From contig NC_045147.1 of NCBI RefSeq assembly GCF_008831285.2, forward strand, positions 8,092,334 to 8,156,333: DNA of 64,000 nucleotides, read 5' to 3'. Shown here piece by piece: positions 38,045-51,800 of the stretch. A model generated the notes under the pieces. The model ran no database searches, was not told the DNA's origin, and saw only the letters and a list, made by a program, of their open reading frames with translations. The stretch's first letter is position 1. Each line of letters starts with the position of its first letter. Source of the DNA: Nymphaea colorata. Its lineage: Eukaryota; Streptophyta; Magnoliopsida; Nymphaeales; Nymphaeaceae. A program made the position numbers and the translations under genes.

Positions 38045-41000
38045 GTGAGCCAATTCCGAATCGCCGGTTTTTCTCGTCTTCTTTGGTTTTTTTAAGTTTA
38101 TTCTTCTTCTCTGGCTCTTATGGTATCTTTTATGGTTTTGCCCGCTTGTATGGTTCGGGATATGAGGGCAGTTTGCTTGCAACGTCATCGATTATAAGTA
38201 CTCACTGCAGGGAGTGCAGGTCGGCTCAGAACAATATCGCCGGCAACTATCAGCAGTATGCAATCTCGATTGCCCCTTCTTGTTGTTCTAAGATACTTTT
38301 TCATCTAGTTATTTCGATGTATGTTAACTATTGCTTATTTATTTTTCTTTTGTGTTCATCTTTTTTTTCAGACTGCATGAGGTTGTACATGAGTTGATGC
38401 AATTGATTGTCATCGCGCTGGAAACATTATAGGTTAATGAAACGGTATTGAATAGCTAAGGGTGAAATCCAACGAGAATCCAAAAAGAACAATAGGTCCC
38501 TACGAACCTAGATAAGCTCACGATATTACTCTAAATGCTCAACGCACTGATCAATTAGATCAGTGCGAGAATAAATTCATTTTTAACAAAGAGTATTTTC
38601 AGGCTACAAAAGTTAGACTAGGGGGGCTCAACCCCAATATATACAAAAGTGATAGAAGGAGAAGCTCCAACAGTAGAAATTTTAGCCCTTGGGCTAGCTC
38701 AGTCCGCTAGTCTTTGCTTGAGAGAGAAAAACAGAGAAGAAAAATACGTCAAGGAAAAATTCAATAAAAATTGAGAAACTAAAAAATTATATATAATAAA
38801 AGATCTAGTCACAAAGTCTAGATGTATGTCGTCCAAGAGGGTCATCTAGGATTCCCCGCCACAAATTGCTTCCTTCCAGTGAATCCAACGGTAACAATAA
38901 TCTATATGGAACATCCAAAATTATAAGATTAAAAATAATTGATGGAATGTCTAAATTATAAGATTGAAAAGGTTCACAAAAATCTGGTGCTTCAGTCAGA
39001 TCTGTTACAAGCCGGCAGGCCTAAGACTGTTAATTGAACTCATTTTATAAAAACCAATCTACACATTGGATTTTTTGTGTTTTTTGAGTAGTATAGCTTT
39101 GAACATTTCATGCACATTTGTACAGTTTGTTCTACCAAGAACAACATTGGGTTGTCTGAAAAGTTGGTTGATGCCATAGATGGCATATTCTTATGATTCT
39201 CTCTTTTCCTATGTCACAAGGAAGAAGAAGAATTTATACCTTGTTACACACATTGTTTTTGGCTCGTCTCCCTCCGTAATATGCATAGTACCTCTTTCAA
39301 GGTCTAGGTGAAATACAATGCACTCTCCCTTTCTCCAGACTTCTCTTGCTTCCCTGGCAACGGGAAGCAAGTGCAAGCCATATTCTCAAAGGCGAAGCCG
39401 AGCAACCTGGTCGAGAAGCTAGCCGAGCGACCTGGGCGAGCTAGTTGGCCCTTGGCCAATGATAAAGCCAAGGGCTACCAAGTGAAGGGTACACCAAACT
39501 CCAAAGATGGCTGAGCTTGGTAGGACTTGGCCATGCATGGCCAGTCAGGTGCTAGTGTGCATGACACTCTCAACCGAGGCCTACCAAAGCCTGGGCACTT
39601 GGCTGCGGGTGGTCTAAGGGCTCGGCCACTCGGGTGTAGCCCAAGGGCTGGAATAGGTTGCCGAGAGGGTCTACTTGCGACAAAAAAACCACATGTGAAG
39701 TGTCCAAGTGTCAAGTTCATGGGATGGGAATGGGGCGCATGCCATGTGATCAATGAAATGCACTAAGGAGGATAAATACTCACTTGCCTTGATATTACAC
39801 CAGCAGTTGCTGCAGTAGGTTCACTTGCGCGACCGATTGTGGGCAGGGCTTTGTCATTTTAGGCTGCACATGGCCTAGGGCCTTCCTCCTCAAGTAGCTT
39901 CTCTCAGTGCTCTCCAAGAGGGTAGGTATCCACTGCCGAGGTTGGTGATTTGGGTGGTTGCTGGATATGGCATATGTGTGATGGTTATTGTGGTGTAGGT
40001 TCGAGGGCTTGCCACGGAGACCGCTGCGGGAGAAGTTTCTGGCCGCAAGGTGTGGTCTGATTGCCTTCTCCACTGTGATGCTAGGTTCGCATTCAGCCTC
40101 CTTTCGATAGGGGGAGCTCACACGTGTGAAATGTTTGCTAAAGTCCAAGGATGGTGGCTGGACTGGCCATCGGGATGTGTGATTTCATAGAGTTTGAGGA
40201 TGGGAAACTCGCTGTAGATGTGCGCCACCAGAGAGAGAGAGAAGGGAGGCTTGATGTTGGCCCTTGCTTAATCCCACACACATACCCAAGGAGAAGCCCA
40301 ACTTTGAGAAGTAATTGTATTTCATCTCAGGGTTTTCAATGCCCATTAAGCTCAGTATATATCCCTTAAACAGGGTATTAGGTCTTATTAGTTGCTAACT
40401 ACTCACGTCTTAGGGTTTTCAATGTCCATTAAGCTCAGTATATATCCCTTAAACAGGGTATCGGGTCTTATTAGTTGCTAACCACTCACCCGACCCACTA
40501 CTGACTAAACAAGGAGACAGCCACTCGACTCAAGTCCAACAGGAACAAGGAAATGAAATGCTACCAAAAGAAATCCGATAAAAGGGAAAAACAGTTTGAG
40601 GGGTTCAGGTCCAGCTCTAACAACTTGTCCCCCCTTCTCAGACACCTTGTCCTCAAGGTGTAAAATCCGGGAATCTTCGCTGAATGTCTCCACATTGTCT
40701 CCTGGCAGCAAAAATAATCCACAACCCCCCAAGCGGTAGGGGATAAGGATTCAGGTTTGGTGGAAGAAGCCTCCTTAATAGAAATATATCAAATTGGTTT
40801 CCAGCAAGAATTTGACTATTATAGATGCATGCAGTCTTCAGCAGGAAATAGACAGCAACTCGACAAAACCTTGTATGTTGTGATCGAGTTGTTGAGCTTC
40901 AAGGAGAAAGATATCCACGAAATCAGCAACAAAAGAATCTTGTGACAATACCAAAGCTACTAAATAGTTGCTTGTATCATCAGTTTTTCCGGCAAGAAGG

Positions 41001-41507
41001 CAGGTCCTTGGCCACAAGAAATAGTAAGGTGTCTTCTCAGCACTTTCACCAAACAGTTGGTGAACTCCTCGGTCACAGGCAGCAAGATTTGATCTTCCAA
41101 AGCCTTCAAAAAACCAAAAACCTAAAGCCAAAACAATGGCTCTGATACCATGAAAACCAGGGCTGGACAGCATCTAGAGATGCTTCAATATCATAAACTT
41201 GAGGGGACCAGCGTCACCATGAACTTACACAAGAAAAACCTCAAACTAGAGGTGCACAAACTTGTATTGCTGAATCTTAAAGTACAACAGAAAAACCAGA
41301 CATCAAAGCCTTTCCAAAGCATGTGAATAGTCACCCTTTATATAGAGGGTGGCTACACAAGAAGCCATAGAACTAGACGTTGGACTAGTTCCAATGGCTA
41401 GAAATTTAGCCATTGGGACTATTCAACTCCCAGTCAAAGTCAAAAAGGTCAAAACAGAAAAGGAAACAGAAAATAAGAAACAAGGAGAATACATAAAGAA
41501 AAAGGAA

Positions 41508-41562
<55 letters not shown>

Positions 41563-44500
41563 ATATAAATCTGGATGCATACATTCTAACAGTATCCCCT
41601 AGGTAGACAAAATCCTGCTCTTTGGGTTGGTCTGTGCAAGTAGACCAAATCTCCAGCATTATATTGCTGGTCTTTGCTTTCGATTGTATTGTATCACCAT
41701 CTAAGTCACATGGGTACTTCAGTAAGGTCCACGTACCCGTACCCAAAATGGGTACTTTGACACTTGGGTACCTATAGATCCAAACTGCTTAATTTTACAT
41801 TGATTTAATTTTTTTCACCTTAACTTTTATTCTATTCTTTGGATGTGAAAATTCGATTGATGTTCATATTTGACTAAGGGGCTGTTTGGTTGTCCATATG
41901 TTTAAAGTTTTTCATATTAGACACACTGCTGCAAGAGCCGTTGATATATATTTCTATATTATTTATTTGTTTATGTTGATGTATATTCTTTATTTTGATA
42001 CATATTTTTTAAGTATTTCTTATTGTTTATATATATATACGGCCGTACCCCCGCACCCAAGTTTTTTGAAAATGGTCAATACCCGTACCCGCACTGGTAC
42101 CCGCACTGGTACCCACCCCAGCACCCGTACCCGTACCTATGTGACATAGATCACCATACCATTCCAGGCAGCTGATAAATGCTCCTTGAGATCCTTGAGC
42201 ACAACATCTCAGCACCTCAGACGCAGGTCTACTTCTTCCTCTCTTGCTGAACCAGGTTGGTAGCTGCGAATATCTGGAGGTCGCTTGTCAATTTTAAGAT
42301 CCATCGCTGGAGAACAGGTGAAAGGGTTTGCTGTTGGAGTCAGAATTTTAAATTGTTGTGGTCTGTCAGCACTATGAATTTTCATCCCAGTAAGTAGTGC
42401 CTCCACTTCATAACTGCCATGACAATGACCATGCGTTCCCTTTCATAAGTCGATTTTGCACTGAAGGTTGTTCCAATTGCCTTGTTGAAGAAGGCTATCA
42501 GATGTTTATCTTGACTTAATACAGCCCCTACTCCCACGTTTGAAGCGTTGGATTCTACCACAAATGGTAGCTGGAAGTTTGGCATCTATAAAACAGGGGC
42601 TGTCATCACAGCCTCTTTCTATTTGGCAAAAGCTTCCTCAGCCTTCTCATCCCACCTGAATTGCCCCTTTTAGTGAGCGTTGTGAAGGGAGAGGCTATAA
42701 TCCTGTATCCATGCACAAACTTGCAGTAATACCTAAAATTGCCCACAGCTCCCTCACGGTTTTGGGCTGTATCCAGTGACGCACAACGGGCACTTTATCT
42801 TCTTCCATCCTGACCTGCCCTCGGCTGATCACATGTCCTAGGTAAGAGACCTACGTGGTGCCAAAGGTGCACTTGGATATGTTAGCCTTCATCTGCTTTT
42901 GCTGCATAGAGAGAATGGTGCAGGTGCTCTTCCTCCTCCTTGATATAAATCAAGATATCATAAAAAAAACATAAATCTGCTCAGGTAAGGGCGAAAGATG
43001 TCATTCATCAGACATTGGAAAGTTGCAACGTTGCAGGTGCACTGGTCAGTCCAAAGGGATGACCACAAATTCGTAATGCCTGTCATGGGTGAGGAACACA
43101 GTCTTGGGCACGTCATCAGCCACCACCCGAATCTGGTGGTATCCTGAGCACAGGTCTAAGTTTGAAAAAATAGGCCCCTCCTGTCTATAACTGGGATTAG
43201 GTAGCAATCCTTGACGGTTACTGCATTGAGCGCATTGTAATCTACACAAAAGCGCCAGCTACCATCCTTTTTCTTCACCAGCAAGCCAGGAGAGGCGAAT
43301 GGACTGTGACTGGGCTGGATAATGCCGTTTCCCAACATCTCCAGCACCATGCTTTCTAAGGCCTCGCACTTGATTATACTGATAAGGCCTCTGTTTGATA
43401 GCAGCAGTACCAAGTTGCAACATTATGTGATGATCGCTGTCCCTGCTTGGAGGCAGCCCTCTTGGAGCCCAAAACACCTCTTGGAACTCCTGCATTATTT
43501 GTCCAAGTTTAACTCCATCGACTTCTGTATGCTGCAGCCAGTTATTGGGCTTACCTAGGGATTGGTTATTCGTAGCTAGCAGCAAGAAGGTAGTTGACGT
43601 CTTCTTCATGAGCTTCAGTGCCGATTCTTTTGCAATTGGTTTCCTTGATCTGCTTCTAGTGTGAACTGTCCTTGGTCCTTGTCCTTGAAATGCATTTTCA
43701 TCTTAATGAAGTCCCATAGTACCTCGCCTCTGTCTCTTAGCCATTGTATACCAAGTACCAAGTACCAAGTTGGCCCCTGCCACAGCCAACATGTACAGCT
43801 CTATGGGAAAGCAGTGGCCTTGAATTTCTAATATTTCATGACCGCACTTTCCTCTGCACTTCAGGGTGCTAAGGATGCAGGTTGAGGATTGTAAAGAGCA
43901 GGGCCCTTACTATGGTCCGCAGCACTAAGGCACACCTGGTAGGGGTGGAGTCAGAATTTTTTTTTTTTGGTGGGGCCGAATAGTATTTTCAAAACTTGTA
44001 TAGGGGGCCGATTAACAATTTTTAGAATTTTTACATATGCCAAGTTAAAAATTTTCAAAAGTATATGCATAATTTTTTTTTTTCCAAAAATGTGAGAGGG
44101 GACCATGGCCACTACCAGCCTCCTCTTTCCTCCACCCCTAACACCTGGTCTACTGGGGAAGCTCATATTCCTGGACCTAGGACCCAAGTCCATCTTCCAT
44201 TTAAAACCTTCAGGCCCTTGTGGGCAGTTGCCAACACTGGCCCTATGGAGCTCTGCTACTGTACCCATGCATATGGATCAAAGAAGGGTCACACTATGGA
44301 CCTTAAACAATGATGAAGTATATCTTTTGTGCATATAATTATTGAAAACATAGTCACAAATATCGTTCATGGGTTTTTATCTGCGAAGTTTTTCTACGGT
44401 ATTTTTTTCTTCAAGTTGTTTTTTTGAGAAAATTTTGGAGTTTTTTAAAAAAATAAAAAATCTAAATGTAAGGTAAAAATACAAGAAATGAGAAACTAAC

Positions 44501-45768
44501 AAGAAGACAAACAAAACATCTAGTTGAAATGATAAAAATGGTTAAGTAATAAGTATTGTATTGCATCTAGGAAGTCAAACGTTAAATACCTAAAACAAGA
44601 GCAAATAAAACAATGAAGCAAAAGTTGAACAAAAAAAGAAAATGAAATAAAGAAAGAAAAAAAATAACGATAAAGTTGCCTTAAAAATCGTGATAAAATC
44701 ACGATAAATTAATGTTTATTTTTTTAAAATATCGCTATATTTTCTCGTTTTCTTCATTTTTTTCATTAATATCACGATATTTTTCCAAATTTAGCGATAT
44801 TTGTGGCTATGGTTGAAAACCATATATAACAAAATGCTACATAATGAAAAAAATAATGCAAGTGGGGAAGCACATGGGGAAGCAAGGAAGAATGGAAAAG
44901 GAAGTGAATGTCAATGTAGAAGAGGACATGAAAGATCTCAAAAACAAGTAGGAAGTTGTTGGGGAAATAGGAAGCCTTATGGTTATTTAGTAACATAAAG
45001 AAATTAAGGCATGGATTTGAAACAAAAGAAAGTGAACCAAAAAAAAAAAAAAAAATTAAAGGTAACATAGAAAGCTACAAAAAGTATCTCTCAATAAAGG
45101 AGGACATATAGCAATATGGAATTATATGTATTTAACATCCAAATTTTTTCCTTGAGCAACTGCCCATACTAGCCTACATATGCCAATATATTGATTCTTT
45201 TCTATATGCTTTAAAGCCTACATACCACAATATTGGTCTCTCTAATTGATCTCTCAGCATTCTCGTTTGCCTTTTTTAATCAAATTTAGTGAGATGATAC
45301 TTAGTTCTTCCATGGAAAAATGATGCTTGGATTTGTAGCTTTTTGCTTGTCCATTCCCATTTGCTTGGTAGGTTTCTTTTTGTTTTTTTTTTATGTGATA
45401 TTGTTGACTTGTGCAGTATTTTAGAGCTCGCCGAGTCAGCTCCTTGACTAGTTGACAGCTTGGCTCGGTGCTCTATAGGGTCAACCCAGTAGAGTGATCC
45501 ATTTGTGCACAAAAATTGGTGTTTCTCGTGAAAGACTTATTTGATCGGTCGAGTCAAACAATCTGGTCCCACCTTCCACTTTATAAGTTTGATGAGTTTA
45601 TTTGATAACATGGCTGTCAAAACTAAGTAGCACGGTGAAAAAAATTTGAAAATCATTAAATTTCCAATAACCTCTCCAACAGTTTCCAATGTTTCTATCT
45701 TTAATGTTCCTCTTCATCTTTTTTTAAGGCTTCTCTCTCTGTGTCTCTCGTGTTTCAATCATCTCTCT

Positions 45769-45805
<37 letters not shown>

Positions 45806-48800
45806 CTTTTCAGCATCCGTCCCTTTCACTTCATGCGAGTTTACAAAGTAACAAAAATAAGCAACACAAATTGCATATTATTTAGATAATTAGTTGTATG
45901 TGGTTTTTCTAAAAAAAATGAAGTAGACAAAACTCAATTGAGTCATTGAGTTGACCTGTCGAGTCACAAATCGTGAATGGACGAGTTGAGTCTTGAGTCA
46001 CTGTATTTTAAAACATTGGATTTATGTGTGTATACTCATGATTGTGTGAACCACATATATTTTCAACTCAAGAAAATGTACAAGAAATTTTCTAGTGCAC
46101 AAACACATGGACATAAATCACATCTAGCCTATGTCACATGGGTGCAGGGTGCAGGTGTGGGTGTGTATGCGGGATGCACCAAGGTCCAAAAAACTTACGT
46201 GTGGGTGCAGTGAGGATATATATATGTATAGTCAAGGCTATAGAATTTGATCGCATCTTTCTACTAGTGTTGAATGTATGTCATAAAAAAACTCTAAATT
46301 ATTAACTGCAATATATTTTTTATACTTGAAAATTATAGAATAAATGTGCTCAATCATATTATCTCAGATTTCTTAAACCTTATGAAGCATAGGCTCATCC
46401 TTATCTACTTCCCTTAGCACTCATCAAATTGGTTTTGTAAACTCCAAAAAGTCTATCAGTCTATCTCACCATTTATCATCCATTATAATGTTCTTAATTG
46501 CTTCAGCTTTGGCCTCATTTTCAGCATGGTAGAAGTTCCATTCTTTGTCATCCACCCTGTGTTGTCAAGGAGCTTAGGCAGTGCCTGGGCGCCAGGCAGA
46601 GCCTAGCGCGTAGGCTGGCCTACGCAAAAAAGGCAACCATCATTTTTAGTTATATTAATATGTCAAATTATTTTGACTAACTATTACTAATATTTGAAAT
46701 GTAGAGAGTAGTAATATAACAAATATAATCAACTTAAACAATAAAAAATTAATTGTTGACTTTATTGAATATGCAAAATCAATAGAATAATTTTAATATT
46801 ACTCATTATATGTAATCTAATACAAGTAACAAGAAAAAAGGAAGAAAAAACTGAATCTAATCTCTAGAAGGAATGTAAATTTGTAGGAATGCTTTAATCC
46901 ATATGTACTTAAAGAAAGATATAATATAATGAGAAAGGATAACGATACATAATAGTATACATATAAGGACATAACAGTAACAATACATATAAAGTACATA
47001 ACCATACTAACGTATACGTATAACAGGTATCAAAATATTACATATAATATAACATGCTAACAGTATATACATATAATAGGTTGATGCAATACTAGATAAC
47101 AGGTATAACCAACTGTACATAACAGTATATACATATAACATGTAGTACAATATATATAACAGGAACAACAAATTGTATTACAATACAATTTAACATAATA
47201 GTATATATATGTTGAAACACAAAAAGGAATAGAACAGTCGTCAAGCACAGATTTAACGTGGAAAACCCCTCAACTAGAGGGAAAAAACCACATGCGAGGC
47301 CCACTAGCCGCCAAACACTCTCTCTCTTCAATATTTCATTCACCAGGAAAATTAAGGATTACACGGATTAAGTAGGGTCATAACAGGATAACACATTGGA
47401 TCGGGTCCAGACCCAGACCCGAACAAGAGACCCATATACAACATATGTCAACACTCCCCCTTAAGTTGGGAATACATATCAAACATGCCCAACTTAGATA
47501 CATTTCTCTTAAACTGAGTAAAAGGCAAGGCTTTAGTCCGAACATCAACAATTTGGTCTTCATACTTCATATATAGTAGAATCAATTCTTTAGCATCAAT
47601 TCTCTTCCGGATGAAGTGACGGTCAATCTCAACATATTTTGTTCAGTCATGTAACACAAGTTTGTTGGCCAGATTTATTGTAGACTTGTTATCACAGTAC
47701 ATCTTCATTGGTCCTTCAGTCCCTATTCCAATGTCATTCAACACTACTTTCGGCCACAGTAATTCTGACACTCCCATAGCAACAGCCCTATATTCAGCCT
47801 CTGCACTTGAGCGGGAACCAACATCTTGACTCTTGCTTCTCCATACTATGAGATTCCCCCCAATGAGATACAGACATACAGTACCATGAGGTTGATCTCG
47901 TAGTATCCACACAGCTTGCCCATTCTGCATCCGAATACCCTTCAATCTTGAAAGGTCCTTGTTTCACATATAGGAGCCCCTTGCCAGGATTCCCTTTCAA
48001 GTAACACAAGATCCTGTCAACAGCCTTCAGGTGAGCATCGGTTGGAGCATGCATGAATTGACTCATCAAATTAACAGCAAAGGTATTATCAACTCTAGTC
48101 AGAGTGAGATAGATCAATCTTGCAACCAGACGTTGATACCTCCCTTTGGCCTCTTCACAAAGAGGTTCTCCATCCCTAGTACTGAGCTTGTGTCCAACAT
48201 CCAGAGGAGTAGAGGCAGGTCTACACCCTAGTTTTCCTGTCTCCTTCAGTAAATCCAAAGTATACTTCTGTTGATTCAGCACAAGGGTTGTACTTGACCT
48301 AACAATTTCAATACCAAGAAAATACCTTAGTTTGCCAAGGTCTTTGAGATCAAACTCAACAGCCAGTGACTCCTTTAATTTTGTGATTTCATCTTCATCA
48401 TCACCTGTAACAATTATATCATCAACATAAACTAAAAAAAGGGTAACCTTACCCTCATTCCTCTTCACAAATAGAGTATGATCTCAATTTTCTTGATTGT
48501 AGCCATGTTGTTTCATTACAAGTCTAAGACGTTCAAACCATGCTCGAGGAGATTGCTTGAGCCCATATAGCTTTTTTCAGTTTACAACATTTTCCCGGTT
48601 CATCATATCCTGGGGACATACACATATACACCTCCTCTTCAAGGTCTCTATTGAGAAAAACATTCTTCACGTCAAGTTGGTACATCTTCCACTCTTTCAT
48701 TACAACTAAAGAAATAATAATTCTAACTGTCTTCATCTTTGCAACAAGAGCAAAAGTCTCCAATAGTCAATCCCATATTTCTGACTAAACCCCTTGGCAA

Positions 48801-51800
48801 AAAGGCGTGCTTTATACCTCTCAACACTCCCATCTGGTTTATACTTAATGGTGTAGATTCACTTGGATCCAACAAGATGAGCCGCTTCAGGGATCTTTAC
48901 CACTTTCCATGTCCTCTTTTTGCTCAAGGCTTCCATCTCTTCTTGCATTGCATGAGTCTACTTGGGATCACTCTGAGCCTCAGTAACAGTCTTGGGAATC
49001 ACAGCCAAAGAAAGAGATGATACAAAACATTTGTAATACTTGCTCAGTCTAGAATATGATACAAAGTTACCAATAGGGTGTTGAGCTTGACACCCTTTTT
49101 CAGGGCAATGGGAAACTCTTCATTTTTAGCTTCAGTCTGAATCTCCCGAGCACGACTTGGGTCATCCAGGGAAGGAATAGCATTGGGATTGGGAGTAGAA
49201 TTCTCACCATCAGTCACCTCATCTGTAAGTACTCTTCGCTTAGAGTAAACCTGCCCAAACAAGTGATTACGTTTTTCCTCAGTCCCAATAGAGCACCCTT
49301 CATTTCTCTCATGCCCAAGCACATCTCCAACAATTTGATTTTCTTCTCGCTTGTATTGCAGAAAATTTGTGAATTGAATCTTTTGACTCTGAAAATACTC
49401 TTTCCTTGACACAGACTTTTCCCCTTGAAGAGGACTCTCACCAAAGTAAGAGACATGTTCCAAGAAGGTGACATCCTTGGTAATATAAACACGACTAGTG
49501 GTAGGATCAGTGTACTTGTACCCCTTTTGAGTAGGTGAATACCCAACAAATACACCCTTAATCGACATTGGATCAAGTTTTTTAACATTGGGACTATGAT
49601 CACGGATAAAACAAACACATCCAAAGATACGAGGTGGGAGGAGAAAGGGTTGACGACTCCTTGGAAGCATAGAGTGAGGAGTCCGCCCATTTAGCACACG
49701 ACTAGGGCCTAGGCATGCCAATAATCAAATATGCACTAGTGAGAACAACATCACCCCAATAATGTTTTGGAAGATTTCTTTGAAACAAGAAGGCCCTGGT
49801 GACATTAAGCAATTGACGATTTTTCCTCTTAGTTACCTCATTTTGTGGGTATACCTGCAAGACGTCTCATGAACAATCCCCCTTTTTTGAAAGAAATCTT
49901 CTACAGATTGACACACATACTCACGAGCATTGTCAGACCGAAAGCTCTTAACAGATCTTCCATATTGGGTCTCCACAAGAAGGATGAAGGTCTCTATGAC
50001 ATGAGACACTTCGCTATGGTCTTTCAGCAAGTATACAAAGGTACTCCTTCAGTAATCATCTATAAATGTTATAAAGTACTAAAAACCATGATGGGTATGG
50101 ATTCCCGAAGGCCCCCACACATCAAAATGGATCAAAGAAAAAACTTCATTAGCACGACTGGTGGAAATAGGGTATGAAGCCCTCACATGCTTAGCAAATT
50201 AACATATATCACAAGATATCATAGAACCAAAAGGAAGATGTCCAAGGCGTTCATGTCAATACAAAAATAATTAAAGACAATCCTCTCTCTTCTTCTCTGT
50301 TCTGCTGATTGCTATCATAAGAGTTGTGGCCACATGGATGGGTAGACCATATAAGCCTTTAGACACCAAACCAATCCCAATCCTCTTTCCTATCACCAAG
50401 TCCTGCAAAACACAACGATTGGCAGAGAATATGAGTTCACAATTCAGCTCTTTTGTAATTTTGCTGACAGACAAGAGATTCAAGAGAAGATGAGAAACAA
50501 GTAAGGCACCATGCAGTAAAAAATTGTTTAAAAAGGAAAGACTCCCTTTTCCTGCCACAGAGGTAAAAGAACCATCGGTAAGAGAAACATGTTCCTTTTC
50601 ATATGAGATCTTATACTCATGAAAGAGCTTAGGATTGCCAGTCATGTGGTGGGTGACACCACTATCAACAATTCATTCTCCCATATAATAATTACTTTTT
50701 TCTCCAGAAATGGCAAGATCATGATTAACCTTCACCGCTTCACGTCATCTGACACTTCGGCCTGACCGACATCAATCCGACTTAGGTAAGCACGAAGCTC
50801 ACGAATCTGTTCAACAGAGATAGAGGCTTTCCCTCCACTAGAGTTAGTAGCATCAGAAATAGGCTTTTTCCCACTAGAAGGCCTCCCTCTACTATTCTTC
50901 TTTTCAGGATGCAGGTCGCAACAAAATTCCATGGTATGACCAGTCTTTTTATAGTGAGTACACTTGCGAGGATGCTGGGCAGCTCCCATAGGAGCACGAC
51001 TAACAAGAGCAGACCTCTCATTATACGAGGTGTGATCCCCCTTTCGCTCGGTTATAACAAGGTATCTTTGCTCTTCAGCTTCAACACGGGACTAAACATC
51101 TTCAATACTAAACAGTTCTTCAGAATTGAGGATTTGACTTCTTATACCTTCAAATTCATCATTTAGTCCTGCTAAGAATAGAAAAACTCTATTCTTCCAC
51201 TCCTTAGCTAAATGACGTACCTGGTCTTGAGGGCAGTCCCAAGTGTCATCAGAATAGTAGTCAAGTTCCTCCCACTTAGATTTCAAGGCTGCATAAAAAT
51301 CTGCCACAGAGAGTTCACCTTGTCGTAGAGCATAAACATCTTTCATCAATTGCTGCACTCGCACATCCTTCTTTTTCTGGCCGTACATCTATTCCAAAAT
51401 AGCCCACATATCCTTTGCAGTCCTCTTGCGAAGAATGAGGGGTTGAATATCAGAGGACACAGAGTTGACAATCCAAGTCTTGACTTGGTTGTCCTCAAGA
51501 AACCATGTGTCCCACGCAACATTAGTCTCAACCGGTTCAATCTTCCTCCTGTTTATATAAGCAATTCAGCCTCGACCTGCGATCCCCATAGTGATAGCAG
51601 CAGACCATTGAAGATAGTTTTCTTTGGTAAGACGAATAGTGTTAACCTGAACAAGTATATTTTCAGTTCTAACACCCCCAACCTCAGTCTGATCAATGTT
51701 AATAGCTATGATACAGGGGTACGCCTGTGAAGGTGAAGTACCCGTCCGGTACCGGTACGACACCGGTATGGGTACGGGCTTAGGTACGCCTATGGTGCGG

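Larger units (their letters stand above)
41592..44310 (-). pseudogene. Gypsy polyprotein remnant (protease, RT, RNase H, integrase tail)
   Basis: Minus-strand order: protease-region [16 protein letters not shown] (about 43.85 kb); linker [19 protein letters not shown] (about 43.5 kb); [22 protein letters not shown] (about 43.27 kb), [12 protein letters not shown] and [16 protein letters not shown]; RNase [21 protein letters not shown] (about 42.56 kb) and WRHYLLG; then an integrase-tail trace next to the LTR. Frame changes and stops are many. The integrase catalytic core is missing between RNase H and the tail. Two short hAT-type elements have inserted (41701-42149 and 43940-44140). Confidence 0.8.

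Noticed and set aside
37828-38397. 189-codon frame overlapping ABC1K exons 1-2
   Set aside because: Out of frame with the ABC1K exons, without homology; open because of GC-rich composition.
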